Origin: Sipunculus nudus
Lineage: Eukaryota; Annelida; Sipuncula; Golfingiida; Sipunculidae
Assembly (NCBI GenBank): GCA_026874595.1
Contig: CM049311.1
Location: 39,745,676 to 39,809,675 of the forward strand
DNA length: 64,000 nucleotides
Direction: 5' to 3'
The notes under the pieces were generated by a model. The model was not told where the DNA came from and did no database searches. It saw nothing but the letters and a program-made list of their open reading frames with translations. This document shows positions 50,590 through 61,086 of the stretch, piece after piece. Both the position numbers and the translations under genes were made by a program. Positions within the stretch are counted from its first letter, which is position 1. Every line of letters begins with the position of its first letter.

Positions 50590-52960
50590 ATTAAAGAAGG
50601 TTCTTCAATTTATTACTCATCCAGATTAGGCTAGACTGATTTAAAATATGTACATAAGGGAAAATATAATTAAACATATCAGATTTATTTTATCATACCA
50701 CAAAACGCAAAATAAAAAGTTTCAAAGCAGACTTTGGAAAAGCGTTTAATTTTTTGGAATGACCACATATACAACATACTCAAGCCCAAAACACACTAAC
50801 GCGCGCGTCAAGCGTCACGCGTCAAGTGTCAAATCTGGAAAAATCGCTCCAATCTATTTATCAATGACAAAACAGACTAATGCGCGTGTCACGCGCGCGT
50901 TAAGCGTCAAGCGTCAGCTATCGCTCCTGGAGCGATTTTTGACGCGTGACGCGCGCTACCCGCGTGGGGATTCCTGATAATGATATAACTAAATAGAGGG
51001 TTTCTCTCCCCAGCACTCAAATTCTATATAAAACTGCGGGTGAAACGTTTGTTATAATTCATTGAACTATAATTATTAATTTGTATCTGGGTAGAAAACA
51101 TGAAACAAAGCAACACAAATATATAAATATCGTTCAGAATAGTGACTGAGTTCTGTCATATTTAGAACAGGTCACAAAAGATATATATTTGTATACAAGT
51201 AATCCAACGCTGATTATCGAAATTACTATTTTTACAAAGATAAACAAAAAAAAATGCAATAGGTGCTTGGTTAATACCCTTCAATCTGACGCGTGTCGTG
51301 AGCGTTGTAGCCGCGTTAGTGTGTTTTGAATTTGTCGCGTGACGCACGCGTGACGCTTGACGCGCGCGTGACGCACGCGTTAGTCTGTTTTGGGCTTGAC
51401 AATGTCTGTCCATATTTTGGAAAATGTCTGAACATTTTGTATACAAATACCCAAAATTGTCTCATGAACAGATTTTGGGCATCTACATTTTTTACCTTTA
51501 TTATAGAGGTGTTAGACAAGGGTGTTCCCTGTCAGCTTCTTTCTCCATTATTGCAACTGACATTCTAGCAGCGCAGTTAGGAAAAATACAGATGTTGAAG
51601 AGGCTCCAATAACAGGTAGTGAACATATAATTATTAAGTATGCTGATGAAACAGTACTGTTTCTGACTGGGAGGGAAGCCTTAGTGGGTGAGGCTATAAA
51701 TTATTTTTTTTTAAATTAAAGTTTTACCGGTCTTAAAGTTAATTTTGAAAAACTTCAGCATTGCTACTTACAGACCAAACAGATAACCAAGAAAACCTAA
51801 AATCTTTAGGATAACATACAAGCACAGGTTCGATAAAAATGCTCGGTATATAATTTCACCCGGATTGGAGAATATTTCAAAGAAATATTTAGTAAAATAA
51901 AATTATGCATCAACAGATGACCATGTAGGAACATGACTTTGTCAGGAAAGATTTGCATTATAAAGTCCTACATTTTATCCCAATTAATATTTGCACTACA
52001 ATACCAATTAACCTATGTAAAAAAAATAATTTAACAATTAAATTAGCCTATTTCTTTGGAAAGGCCAAGATAAAATAAAAAGATCAACTATAATAGCTCC
52101 ATTAGACGCTCCATGTTTTAAATGATGCACCTACATTCAAAAATTGATCCGTTTAATAAAGATACCAGGGGATAAACTGATCATCAGTTTAGAGTGATTT
52201 GCTCATCATTAGTTAGTAATATTCTTGATAATAATGCAAATTACTTGGGTAAGACTTTTATTCAATTCTGCCAAGTGGTATTAGAGGCTTGGTGCAAATA
52301 CAACTTTTATAATACTGATTTCCTTCCCTGAATTTCTGTCACACCAAATAAATTTTAAATCACATTCTAACATTAATGAACGAATTTACAGAATATGGGG
52401 GTCAGTATCACAAATGACTTTATGAAATACTCTTAAAAAAGAATTACCTTTCTTTCATGTAAAGGATTCTAAGAAAAAGTATAGCAGATATAAGCTTCTT
52501 ACATTATACCAGCATCATGACTGCTATTTTAGCTAGCTGGAAGCGAACAATAAAAGTAAGACCTTCTCTCTATTCACCTTATGTTACCGCAAAGTAGACA
52601 AAAATCATGACAATGATAAAATGTGACTATAATTATGTATACTGAAATCTTATTCAAAATGTATGTAGACCCTTGTAATATTATTATACGTCGAAACAGG
52701 GATTTAGATCGGAGAACGGAAAATATATATATTTAAAGTTTTTTAAAGTATAAAAACGTTACTTTTTTCAGAAAAACTCATTTGACATTTGAATATAAAA
52801 TCCTGGGGAGGTGTATACCTCTCAGTCCACTCCTGCTTGTATAGGATAAAACCTGACACTGACAAATGTCCTCTCTGTATAAAGAAGAAAGAGGAACATG
52901 TTCATTTCTTTTATGATTGTGAAAAAAAAGGCATAAATATTTGTTCTGAAGAACTAGTTG
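50590..52960 (+). pseudogene. Decayed L1/Tx1-like LINE (reverse transcriptase region)
   Basis: Many stops and frameshifts, but ordered hallmarks survive. ADFGKAFNFLE at 50727-50759 corresponds to motif A of the reverse transcriptase. LNILYTNTQNCLMN follows near 51430, then GVRQGCSLSASF from 51508, and KYADETVLFL near 51636, where the catalytic YADD has become YADE. FLWKGQDKIKRSTIIAP from 52051 and a C-terminal CPLC...H...C knuckle (52867-52920, CPLCIKKKEEHVHFFYDC) complete the order. These match L1/Tx1-type ORF2 proteins. The endonuclease domain is not visible upstream. The relic is split between motif A and LNILY by the GC-rich inverted-end element at 50779-51393. The element is inactive. 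Confidence 0.8.
50779..51393. mobile_element. GC-rich inverted-end element nested in the LINE relic
   Basis: The left end CAAGCCCAAAACACACTAAC, then CGCGCGTCAAGCGTC, is mirrored at the right end (reverse complement CAAGCCCAAAACAGACTAAC, then GCGTGCGTCACGCG). Subterminal tracts consist of short GCGTCAAGCGTC/ACGCGC motifs. A second inverted pair lies inside the left half: AAAATCGCTCC at 50839-50849 and GGAGCGATTTTTGACGCG near 50930-50947. The interior is AT-rich and encodes no transposase. Codons of the LINE resume directly at the right end (FGLDN at 51391 onward), so this is an insertion of about 0.6 kb. It is probably a non-autonomous DNA transposon. Confidence 0.65.
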
Positions 52961-55900
52961 TCAGATAAGCAAATATGAAATAGGAAAATAATGTTTGATG
53001 TTAATTCATTTCTGTTGATATTACTTAAGAGGTGTATCTATGTTTGCAATTATAAAGAATAAAATTTTCACTTTTTATTTTTGAAAAAGTTGTATCAAAT
53101 ACGCTGAAACACTGCCGAGCATAAAGACATCTATATAAACAGAAGTGAAATATTGCCGTGATATTAACAAGAAAATTGTTCCTTTTAGATTATTTGTGGT
53201 TATAAATTCCTCACCGATCTGGTATCCCGCATGGCCATAATGCAACCAAGTCATTTTGACGAAATGGATATCGCGGGGGCCTACTGAGACCTTAAGTGTC
53301 GCAATCATTTGTAACCAATAGTGATTATATCATCTCTGATGGGAAAATCATAAAAGAATATGTTTCAATACTTTTTATGGCTATTTTAAAATTAAGGATA
53401 AAAATTAAGCCTTAAATTTATTAATGTTCTGTGTTTTTATACAAATTACAAATTTCCAGTTATTGCGCCTCATGAAAGTTGTAAAAGTGAAGTAGACTGT
53501 ACGTGTCCGTTTTGCAGTTCAGAATATACCTGTGCTATAAAAATCCTTTGAACTCCTTAAAATAGAAATTTACAAATACCTATATCATTTCCTGAACAAT
53601 TTTTAAAACTGTTTCTATGTTTTCAAGCTTATTCAGGGTTTTTTTTTCTTTTATACTACAGACAGTTATTGTGTTGCAGCACTCCATTTGAACAATGATT
53701 CATGAAAAAAGACTCTTCTACGAAGGCACACCTTCCTGCTGTAACTGTTACATTTTCGCCTTCATAAACCTCCATTAAACTGGAAAATCAACAAACAGCA
53801 AAATCTTTGTTGCAAGATTTGGGCTTGAAACCCTGTAATGAAGAGGTTTGATATATAAAGTGTTGATCGCAGATAAATACTGCCACCAAATTACTGTAGA
53901 ACCAACCTGTACACTTAACATTTCAGTACAAAAAAGGATTAAAGGATGCAACATATGCATTGGGGAAGATTTTCATTGATGAAAGTGTCAAATGTTAGTC
54001 AACCGTACGGTTCCTTTGATGTTTATGATAGTGTAAAATTAGCCATAAATGAAGACATCTTGGAACAGATTTCTTGTACTCTTAAAATAGACCATAAAAT
54101 TATCAATTTTAATTTTAACCAGTTCAGAAACAGAAAACTCTTACTGTGGATTATTTTCGAATGCCTTTGGGAATGAAAAATTGTTCTGGAGACTAATTAA
54201 TCGGACTTGCCTATGAATCAGTGAAATTTGACCTACGTTCATTTATTTTATTGTTTTAGACTACAAAACTTTACAAGAATTCTACAACCCTGTGCACATT
54301 AGGTGGTTTATTTGACTAAGAGAAAAATGAGTCATGGGCTATTTTGTATATGCAGATTGTTGGAATTTAAATAAAATATTGGGTCTTACGTCAAAAGAAA
54401 GGATTGTTAGTTATGAGAGGAACTGATATCAAGTTTTTGTAAATATAAACTCATGAAACTGTATACTGCAGAGCTACTCCATTTATTTAGCCTTAGTTAT
54501 AAATTCAGAAAATATTTCTGATAGCCTTCTTCTTCCATTTAATTATTTAAGTCTGGAGCATAAAGGTAAAATACATGTATTTAGAAGATTAAAAGTGTGA
54601 AATATATTTAGAACACTCATTTTAAAAGTGTGCCTTGGTAGCCTAACAGATCATAAAGGGCATTGTCAGGGTTGAAAGTGTGTTAGCGTAGGAAGAGGTG
54701 CCTTCTTGAATGATAAATAAGGTCCGTCAGTGTTTTTATAAAAATGGTATTTTACTGTTCTACTTATTGACTATAAATGTGAAATTTTGATTACTCGTCT
54801 TATATATCTTGCCTCAAAACTGCAAATGTCATATATGAAGCGTCACATCGAAAACAATTAAAAACTAAAAATTATCACATTTAAGTAAACTTGCACATCT
54901 TCATGACATGATTTCTTATAACAAAGGCCTTATTCATCACAGAAAAACCCAAATATTACTTCAGTAGACAAATCTTGTCGGAAATGGTATGCGAGACTGC
55001 TGTGGACTTATAATCAGCGCAGATTTACCCTACAGCTGTATGGCCGACGAATAATAAGTTGTCCATAATGGCGCAAGCTAAAAGTCTATATAATTATAAC
55101 TATACAAATCAATCCGAAAGGATGTGGACAGTTCTACATAAATATATAGAGAGACACGTGCTACTCTTTATAAACAAACTATGAAGCGGCCTCATGGGGA
55201 CCGGTCTCGGATACCTCCATGGTCGTATCGTTGAACCAGACGATCGCTTTTCTCAAGAAAACTGCTGATGAGGATTTTTTGAGAGAGCGTATTTTGCACC
55301 ACCTGACTCCGTATTTAATGATATATTCAGTCGTAGTTCATCGTAGTAAAACACAACTTTCAATGTTTTATTTGATGGCGTCAACCCATGCAACATTATG
55401 ATCCTATCCTTTGAACAGCTGTTTAATTGTGACTGGTATCATCACTCCCATGGCCAGTCTGTTGATTTAAAACAGGCCTTTGAGTCATGTTTCATGGCTA
55501 TCCTGGAAAGTTGTTCAGTTAATACTGAAAGATTATAATATTGTTATAAACTTAATCCTTTAAGATCATTATCTCACATCATCGAGGAAGATATATGCTA
55601 ACGATTGTAAATAGCCCGAGTGTGTCTTTTAGCCTGGGAACAGGAAGCAGACACGAAGCTGCAGTATATCTATTTTCCCACTTTATCGGACTGTTGATAG
55701 AAATATTGTATTGACATAAAAAGGAGTTCAAGTTCCCAGCCGGTTTTATCTTGCTGGAGCCACATATTGACGAGTCATTCATTGGGGTTCTTAGTATACG
55801 CCGTTATATAGGACAAAACTCCGTCCAAGGAGATTTTGCATCAATAGAAGTAGATTTGGTCTGTAAGTACGTACATTTTTCGAACGGAAACATAATTTAA

Positions 55901-57235
55901 CAGCTACAGAATATGCCCTGCTAACTAATGGATGGCAGATCAATGTATTAAGTTTATTATAAAGATCCCGACAACTGAAAACAACCATAGGTCTGTATTC
56001 GCCAAACGATTTTTAGTACACACCAGTAAGACGGAAATCAAGGAGCGCCACGCGCCAACTGGGTGTCTGCACTCACAATGGTCGTCAGTGCGGTTGCTAG
56101 AAGCTTTATAAATGGTTTAAATTAATGTAAATGGACGGATAATAATAAATGCTGACAGAACACAAAAAAAATGCAAATCTGACGGACAGGTATTAGATTT
56201 GGTAATCATGCTAGCAGTTTTCACGTCCATGCCAGATTTTTGTTTTTGGGTTAAATAAAAATAGGGATTGTACAATGGGACTACCGTATTCATTAGAAGG
56301 CGGACATCTACAGGGAGGTAAAGCCGCAGTAATGCTGAGGAGTATTCTATACAAAGAATGTCATTACACTTTATAGAGCAAATAACCGAGTGTTAGTGAT
56401 TTTCTAAAGGTATATATATGAGCCGTTGCCTGTGAACCACGTGCATTCTCGTGTGTCGGGTAGCGCCAGTACTCGCCTGCCTGTCACATCACAGCTACCT
56501 TGCAGGTTATTTGGTGTGGTGATTTGTGAGGGCTCGGCCCACACTCAGTCCGACATCTGCTGTAGTGCCCCTTCACTCGACCATAAATGGGCGCGCATAA
56601 AAATCAAGACTCACTTCAGAAAGAAAATTTTCCAATTCTCTAACGAAATGCTTCTCTTTGTCACGCAAAATGTTCAAGGGGAAATTGTTTTTAGCAATTA
56701 GCAGGCAATTGCTCTGAAATCACTTCTTTATCCTGTCTCATTTTAAAGACTCGAGCGAAATTGTAGCGATTTTGCTTCATCAGACTTTCATGTAAACCTG
56801 TGTAATCGCTATAAATTCCTGCTGTAGATAAGATAGACATCGTCTAGAATTCAGAGGTTTTGAATTCAGAGATCTGAAAAAGGAAAATCGCCATCAATCT
56901 GCCGATGAAACCCGTATCAATTATGGAATACATGCCGGAGGCTGATCAGCGCCTTGATCAAAGAAGGTATCTACAAGGTGATTGACGTATACGCCTTCTC
57001 CTGTCCAAATATCATGATTTTCTTACTTAAAAAAACAGATGCCTGAAAAGATATAAGGACTAACAAACGTAGAATCAAATCCATGTTACCAGTTACCAGT
57101 AGAGTTGGTGCATTTTCTAAAAAAAAAAACAAATAAAACGTTATAATATTAAGTAAAAGCCTTTGTATACATTGGTCAAACTACCTTGCCTAAATTTACC
57201 TTTAAAATCTATATGTAGGGAAATTTGATCCCTCA
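52961..57235. other. AT-rich intergenic DNA
   Basis: No supported gene. Short frames at 53946-54176 and 55219-55401 have no recognisable motif. The stretch 55190-55560 is somewhat protein-like in two successive + frames (for example HGRIVEPDDRFSQEN, then VDLKQAFESCFMAILES), which could be a frameshifted relic of a transposable element, but I cannot name it. Confidence 0.4.
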
Positions 57236-57260
57236 TGATATATATATATATATATATATT
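57236..57260. repeat. (TA)n microsatellite
   Basis: About 12 TA dinucleotides. Confidence 0.9.
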
Positions 57261-59185
57261 GTTGGCTTGAAGATGTTTTAATTAACACATCTTTATTCAA
57301 AAATTTTATTTTAAACTTTATTCATCTTCATTTTTCCCCCAAAACGAATACAGTGATATATCTCACTTATGGCAACAAGGGGGCAGTTAACATAATAAGG
57401 TCATACTCAATGCAAAACAAACAACTCCAAGCTGATTTTGATTCTACATTGATTATCCTTTCTTTTTCTTGAATTTTAATTATAAACATTGTATCATAAA
57501 GCAATTATTGATTTAAACGGCTTGTACCTGTTTTATAAAAAAAGGTAAAAGTACATGTACTTTGGATTTGATGTTTCTAGAAATGTTTAGAAATTGATAA
57601 GCATCATTTCTATAAAAGCTGTAATCAGCTGAAACTCTTTGACATCATCATGAAGTGATCGGTTAATTGTAAAATGAACGCAAGTGATTTGTATGATATG
57701 AATAAAGAGCATATTTGTTTTCTTTGCTCCAGGATTAAAAAAGTAATCATTTTTCGTGTACATAAAAGTTAATATAAGTGTCAAACTTTGAGGCGGGTGG
57801 ACTTTATGAACACCGGGCTTGAGTAATTAGGCCACCTTAAGCCAATGAGCTGTTGAAGAATGTATTGATTTTCTCAGAAAGTGGTTTTATATGCAACCTA
57901 CAGGGGATTGATAAGTAAATTGGAATGCTGCTGAATCTCAATAATGAACTATATAATCAACAAGAAATAAGATTCTGTTGCAAGGTGGAAATATATATGG
58001 CCTGCTAATGGGCAGTTAAATTGGTCTGATAAGGCCTGCTCTGCGCGTGATTCAGTCATACAGAAAACTACTAGGTAATGACCATCCATCCTATTGCAAA
58101 GACATCGCTGTGCAGACTAGGTAATCTTGAAATAAGGGATAGGTGAGAAGTCAAAACAAAAGAATATATAAGTGAATAAACAGATCAAAGTGTAAATCCC
58201 ACTTTTTTGGTCACCGTCAGCAATTGCAATGGCTCGCAAGACTTGCATCACAGTGGTGAAAGCTAAAAAAAATGTGCAGCTTTTTGTTGATGTAACTGCC
58301 TTCATATTTAAATTACTAACTTACAAAATATACACACGTGACATGGCGGTAGCACACGCTTCCTGTCATTTATATTATGAACCAGACCCATTGACTACCG
58401 CGCCTGCGGGTATTTTGTATGAAATGCTCGCGAAACATTGCGTGGTCAAACCAACTAGGAACCACCTAAAGTCACACCCTTTGGTGAGTGATACAGGACT
58501 TTGGAGTACAGCAACCCCACCATGATACAGAACTCTCACCTTGGGTAGGTGTGAAAAATCTCATCAATCTTCGTCTGAAATTCGAAAAGAACAGAACAGG
58601 ACAATTTTTAGCAAGGTATTTACCTTACCTTTTTTCTTTCGTCATTCATGACAACAGTAGTAATACAGGAGACGAACTTAAACGTGATAAAAACGGCCGA
58701 TAAAACTCTGGTGATATGCACGCTAATCCGATAGGTGGGCGGGCATACGCCGGTCAGTGAGACGCCATAGTTACTTGCAGATTTTCCGTTCGATAATATA
58801 AAATTGACAATAATAAATTGGAGGCCGGTTTAAATGGACCCGATCATGTTAAGTTTACTAACACTGAAGTCTAATTAATAAAAAGTTAGAGTCGTTCATG
58901 TCATATACATTTAGCAAAGCCATGAACCCATTTACAACTTCCTCCGACATTTTCTCTTCTTCGTGATTTTTTTTATTTTTTTTTATTTTTGCATTATTTC
59001 CTGAGCTAGCATTTACATGCCCTTAGTTTTGATCTCTTGTTTGTGTCTCACCTGTTACGGATCCTAATATCAACAGATCGCGCAGTCGTGACGAGCATAA
59101 ATTTTGTTACGGAGATAAATAAAAATCAGATTCTGCAATACTAGGCAGTGTGAAATGTCTAGGGGAATGAATAAAGAAGTCAGTG
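57261..59185. other. AT-rich intergenic DNA
   Basis: No supported gene. The 98-codon frame at 58229-58525 has no recognisable domain. Confidence 0.4.
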
Positions 59186-59608
59186 TTTTTTTTTTTGTTA
59201 ACAAATAATTATAATTTATTCATAAAACAATCCTAACATTACAATACAATAAATCAATACAATTACACAGTATAACAACAGTATAACAGTAAATCAATAC
59301 AATTACACAGTATAATAAACAAAGTGTACAGTACCTGGATACCACCACTGTCACAGCGATAACAAGTCCTTTAAAACCTATATCCAGAAGAACAGTTTCC
59401 ATAAATCTTCTCAGAGAATAATAGTCAAATTCAATCACAAAATCAATCTGTTGAAATCGAAAAGTGAAGTTCTTCTAATAATCCCGAAAGCAAACTGGAG
59501 ACAGGCCGCACTAAATCTGCATAGATTTTGTAGAATCCCTGACACTACTGCAATTATCGGACAGGTCCAAAACTGACTCACACTCTTCCGTGTCCGCTGG
59601 AATATTTT

Positions 59609-59661
<53 letters not shown>

Positions 59662-59810
59662 GCTCTAAACACAGTCCCTTATTTATAACTTTTCACCTCT
59701 AGCCGAGAACTTTCCATTTCCCGAACAATCCAAAGAACAAAACACACGCGCTATGCCTGACAGACCTGGACATTCCGGACTAAAACAGAGAACGCTGTGT
59801 TTCTACACTC
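59186..59810 (-). other. Possible compact minus-strand transcription unit or retrocopy
   Basis: Read on the minus strand: a TATA box (59834-59841), a GC-richer leader, a (GA)n tract, an ATG at 59402 opening METVLLDIGFKGLVIAV, then an AG|GTACTG donor-like site at 59336/59334. An unspliced frame goes on to a stop at 59220-59222. AATAAA (TTTATT at 59215-59220) is followed ~20 bp later by A11 (T run at 59186-59196). A genomic A-run after AATAAA suggests a retroposed copy or a retroelement 3' end rather than a normal gene. A ~26-bp direct duplication (TATACTGTGTAATTGTATTG) lies in the 3' part. The product is unrecognised. Confidence 0.3.
59613..59656. repeat. (TC)n microsatellite
   Basis: About 22 TC dinucleotides after a T9 run. 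Confidence 0.95.
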
Positions 59811-59833
59811 CGCGAGAGTTCAGCAGGTGCGGT

Positions 59834-59841
59834 TATTTATA
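59834..59841 (-). promoter_or_regulatory. Possible TATA box (minus strand)
   Basis: TATAAATA on the minus strand within a GC-richer stretch (59750-59860). It is positioned to drive the minus-strand unit ending at the AATAAA near 59217. Confidence 0.3.
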
Positions 59842-60468
59842 GTAGCGCACAGGGTTCGCGCTTGACACGAAACAGAATGCCTACAGACACATGAACCACA
59901 ATAAAAGAGACACCTGTAGCCAAATACTGTAGAACTCCTGTATACGGACTGTATATGTACATAATGTTACACTCTCCTATAATTAGGAAATGGAGCCAGT
60001 TTGAGTACACTGTGACGTCTGACCCAGATCTAATTAAATGCAACATTTTAACGAAACTTAATAGTTGAGATCCTGTTTTTTCACCGTTCTTGCAATCATA
60101 TGAGCAACAGCGATCGCCGCCCGTTAGCACTTTACATTTTATATTCATCTGCATGTCCGTGGCTATATCAAGCTTATGAGACATACTAAAAATATAACTT
60201 CTGCTCCTGATTATCAGTATAACACTTATATTCATCATGCTAGAAATAATAAATTTATAATTATATATTTGTTTACACGCGTGGTTCCCATATATAATAT
60301 TTTTACATTTGTTAATATATACTCTTGAAATCATGTATCACTCATTCTTGGTCATCTACTGGCAAGCGATATGAGTAGGAATGTCTGTGAAGGAATTTCC
60401 GAAATAGTCCTATACAATTGTGTTCATGCATTTATATAACTATCGGTAAAAACATCATTCCGACATGT
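59842..60468. other. Spacer with one featureless minus ORF
   Basis: A 165-codon minus-strand frame (59837-60334) has no recognisable motif, is rich in I, S, Y and K as expected from AT-rich DNA, and overlaps the candidate TATA box. I do not treat it as a gene. Nothing else is seen. Confidence 0.4.
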
Positions 60469-60650
60469 GACCATGTGACATCCGGGTTTTAGGTGTGTAT
60501 CCAGCCCTATATGAGCGGTTTCGAGCATTTGGGAGAAATAAGATGGCAGGCATGCGTCACGAAAATATGAAAGAATTTATCTCTGGAAAGGGTTTGCTGG
60601 TAAGGGGACGTGTATTGGCATAAGTGTAGAGCTGAATAACGTTTTTTTTG
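60469..60650 (+). repeat. Dispersed repeat family, copy 2
   Basis: Second copy of the repeat at 50283-50515, with the same ordered blocks: GTGACATCCGG, ATGAGCGGTTTCGAG, GGTAAGGGGACGTGTAT and GAATAACGTTTT. It lies ~75 bp before the 3' tail of the intact LINE but is not part of it. Confidence 0.6.
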
Positions 60651-60760
60651 GACAACGCCCAAATCCTCATATTATAGTAGATTATATATACGATGGAAAT
60701 ACATATTAAGTATCTTTAAGACTGCATTTATTTATTTATTTATTTATAATACATATTTAA

Positions 60761-60806
60761 CCAGGATAGCCTATTCAGCAAAAGCTGTTTTTCAATAGGG
60801 TCCTGG
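60761..60806 (-). other. LINE 3'-end stem-loop
   Basis: CCAGGA (60761-60766) pairs with TCCTGG (60801-60806), CCTATT (60770-60775) with AATAGG (60794-60799), and CAGC with GCTG around an AAAA loop. Stem-loops just before a short simple-repeat tail are known in LINEs whose reverse transcriptase recognises the RNA 3' end. Recognition here is inferred from position. Confidence 0.7.
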
Positions 60807-61086
60807 TCTAGATGATATAGATAAGTACACAGATAAAAAAGCAAATATGAAAGAACTGAAACTAAAATACATGCATACATAAAAAACAGTTATACATACA
60901 TGGTTTAAAATGATCATGGAAAAAAATTCTTAAATGATATACACGAATATTGAGTAAATAAATTTAAATAAGAGGCCTGACTAAAAATTAAAACATGTAA
61001 GATCGTGATTTCACAATAAATATATTACATAATGACACAGTAATATAGGTAATGAATACAAAGACGAAAAGGCACCTGTGAACAAG

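Noticed and set aside
51162-51612. Several 62-94 codon frames on both strands
   Set aside because: They are shadows of the GC-rich nested element and of the decayed LINE reverse transcriptase.
58117-58703. Three overlapping short ORFs on both strands
   Set aside because: No motif, no splice or promoter context; lengths are expected by chance.
59837-60334. 165-codon minus-strand ORF
   Set aside because: Composition follows AT-rich DNA, no recognisable domain, and no supporting promoter or splice context of its own.
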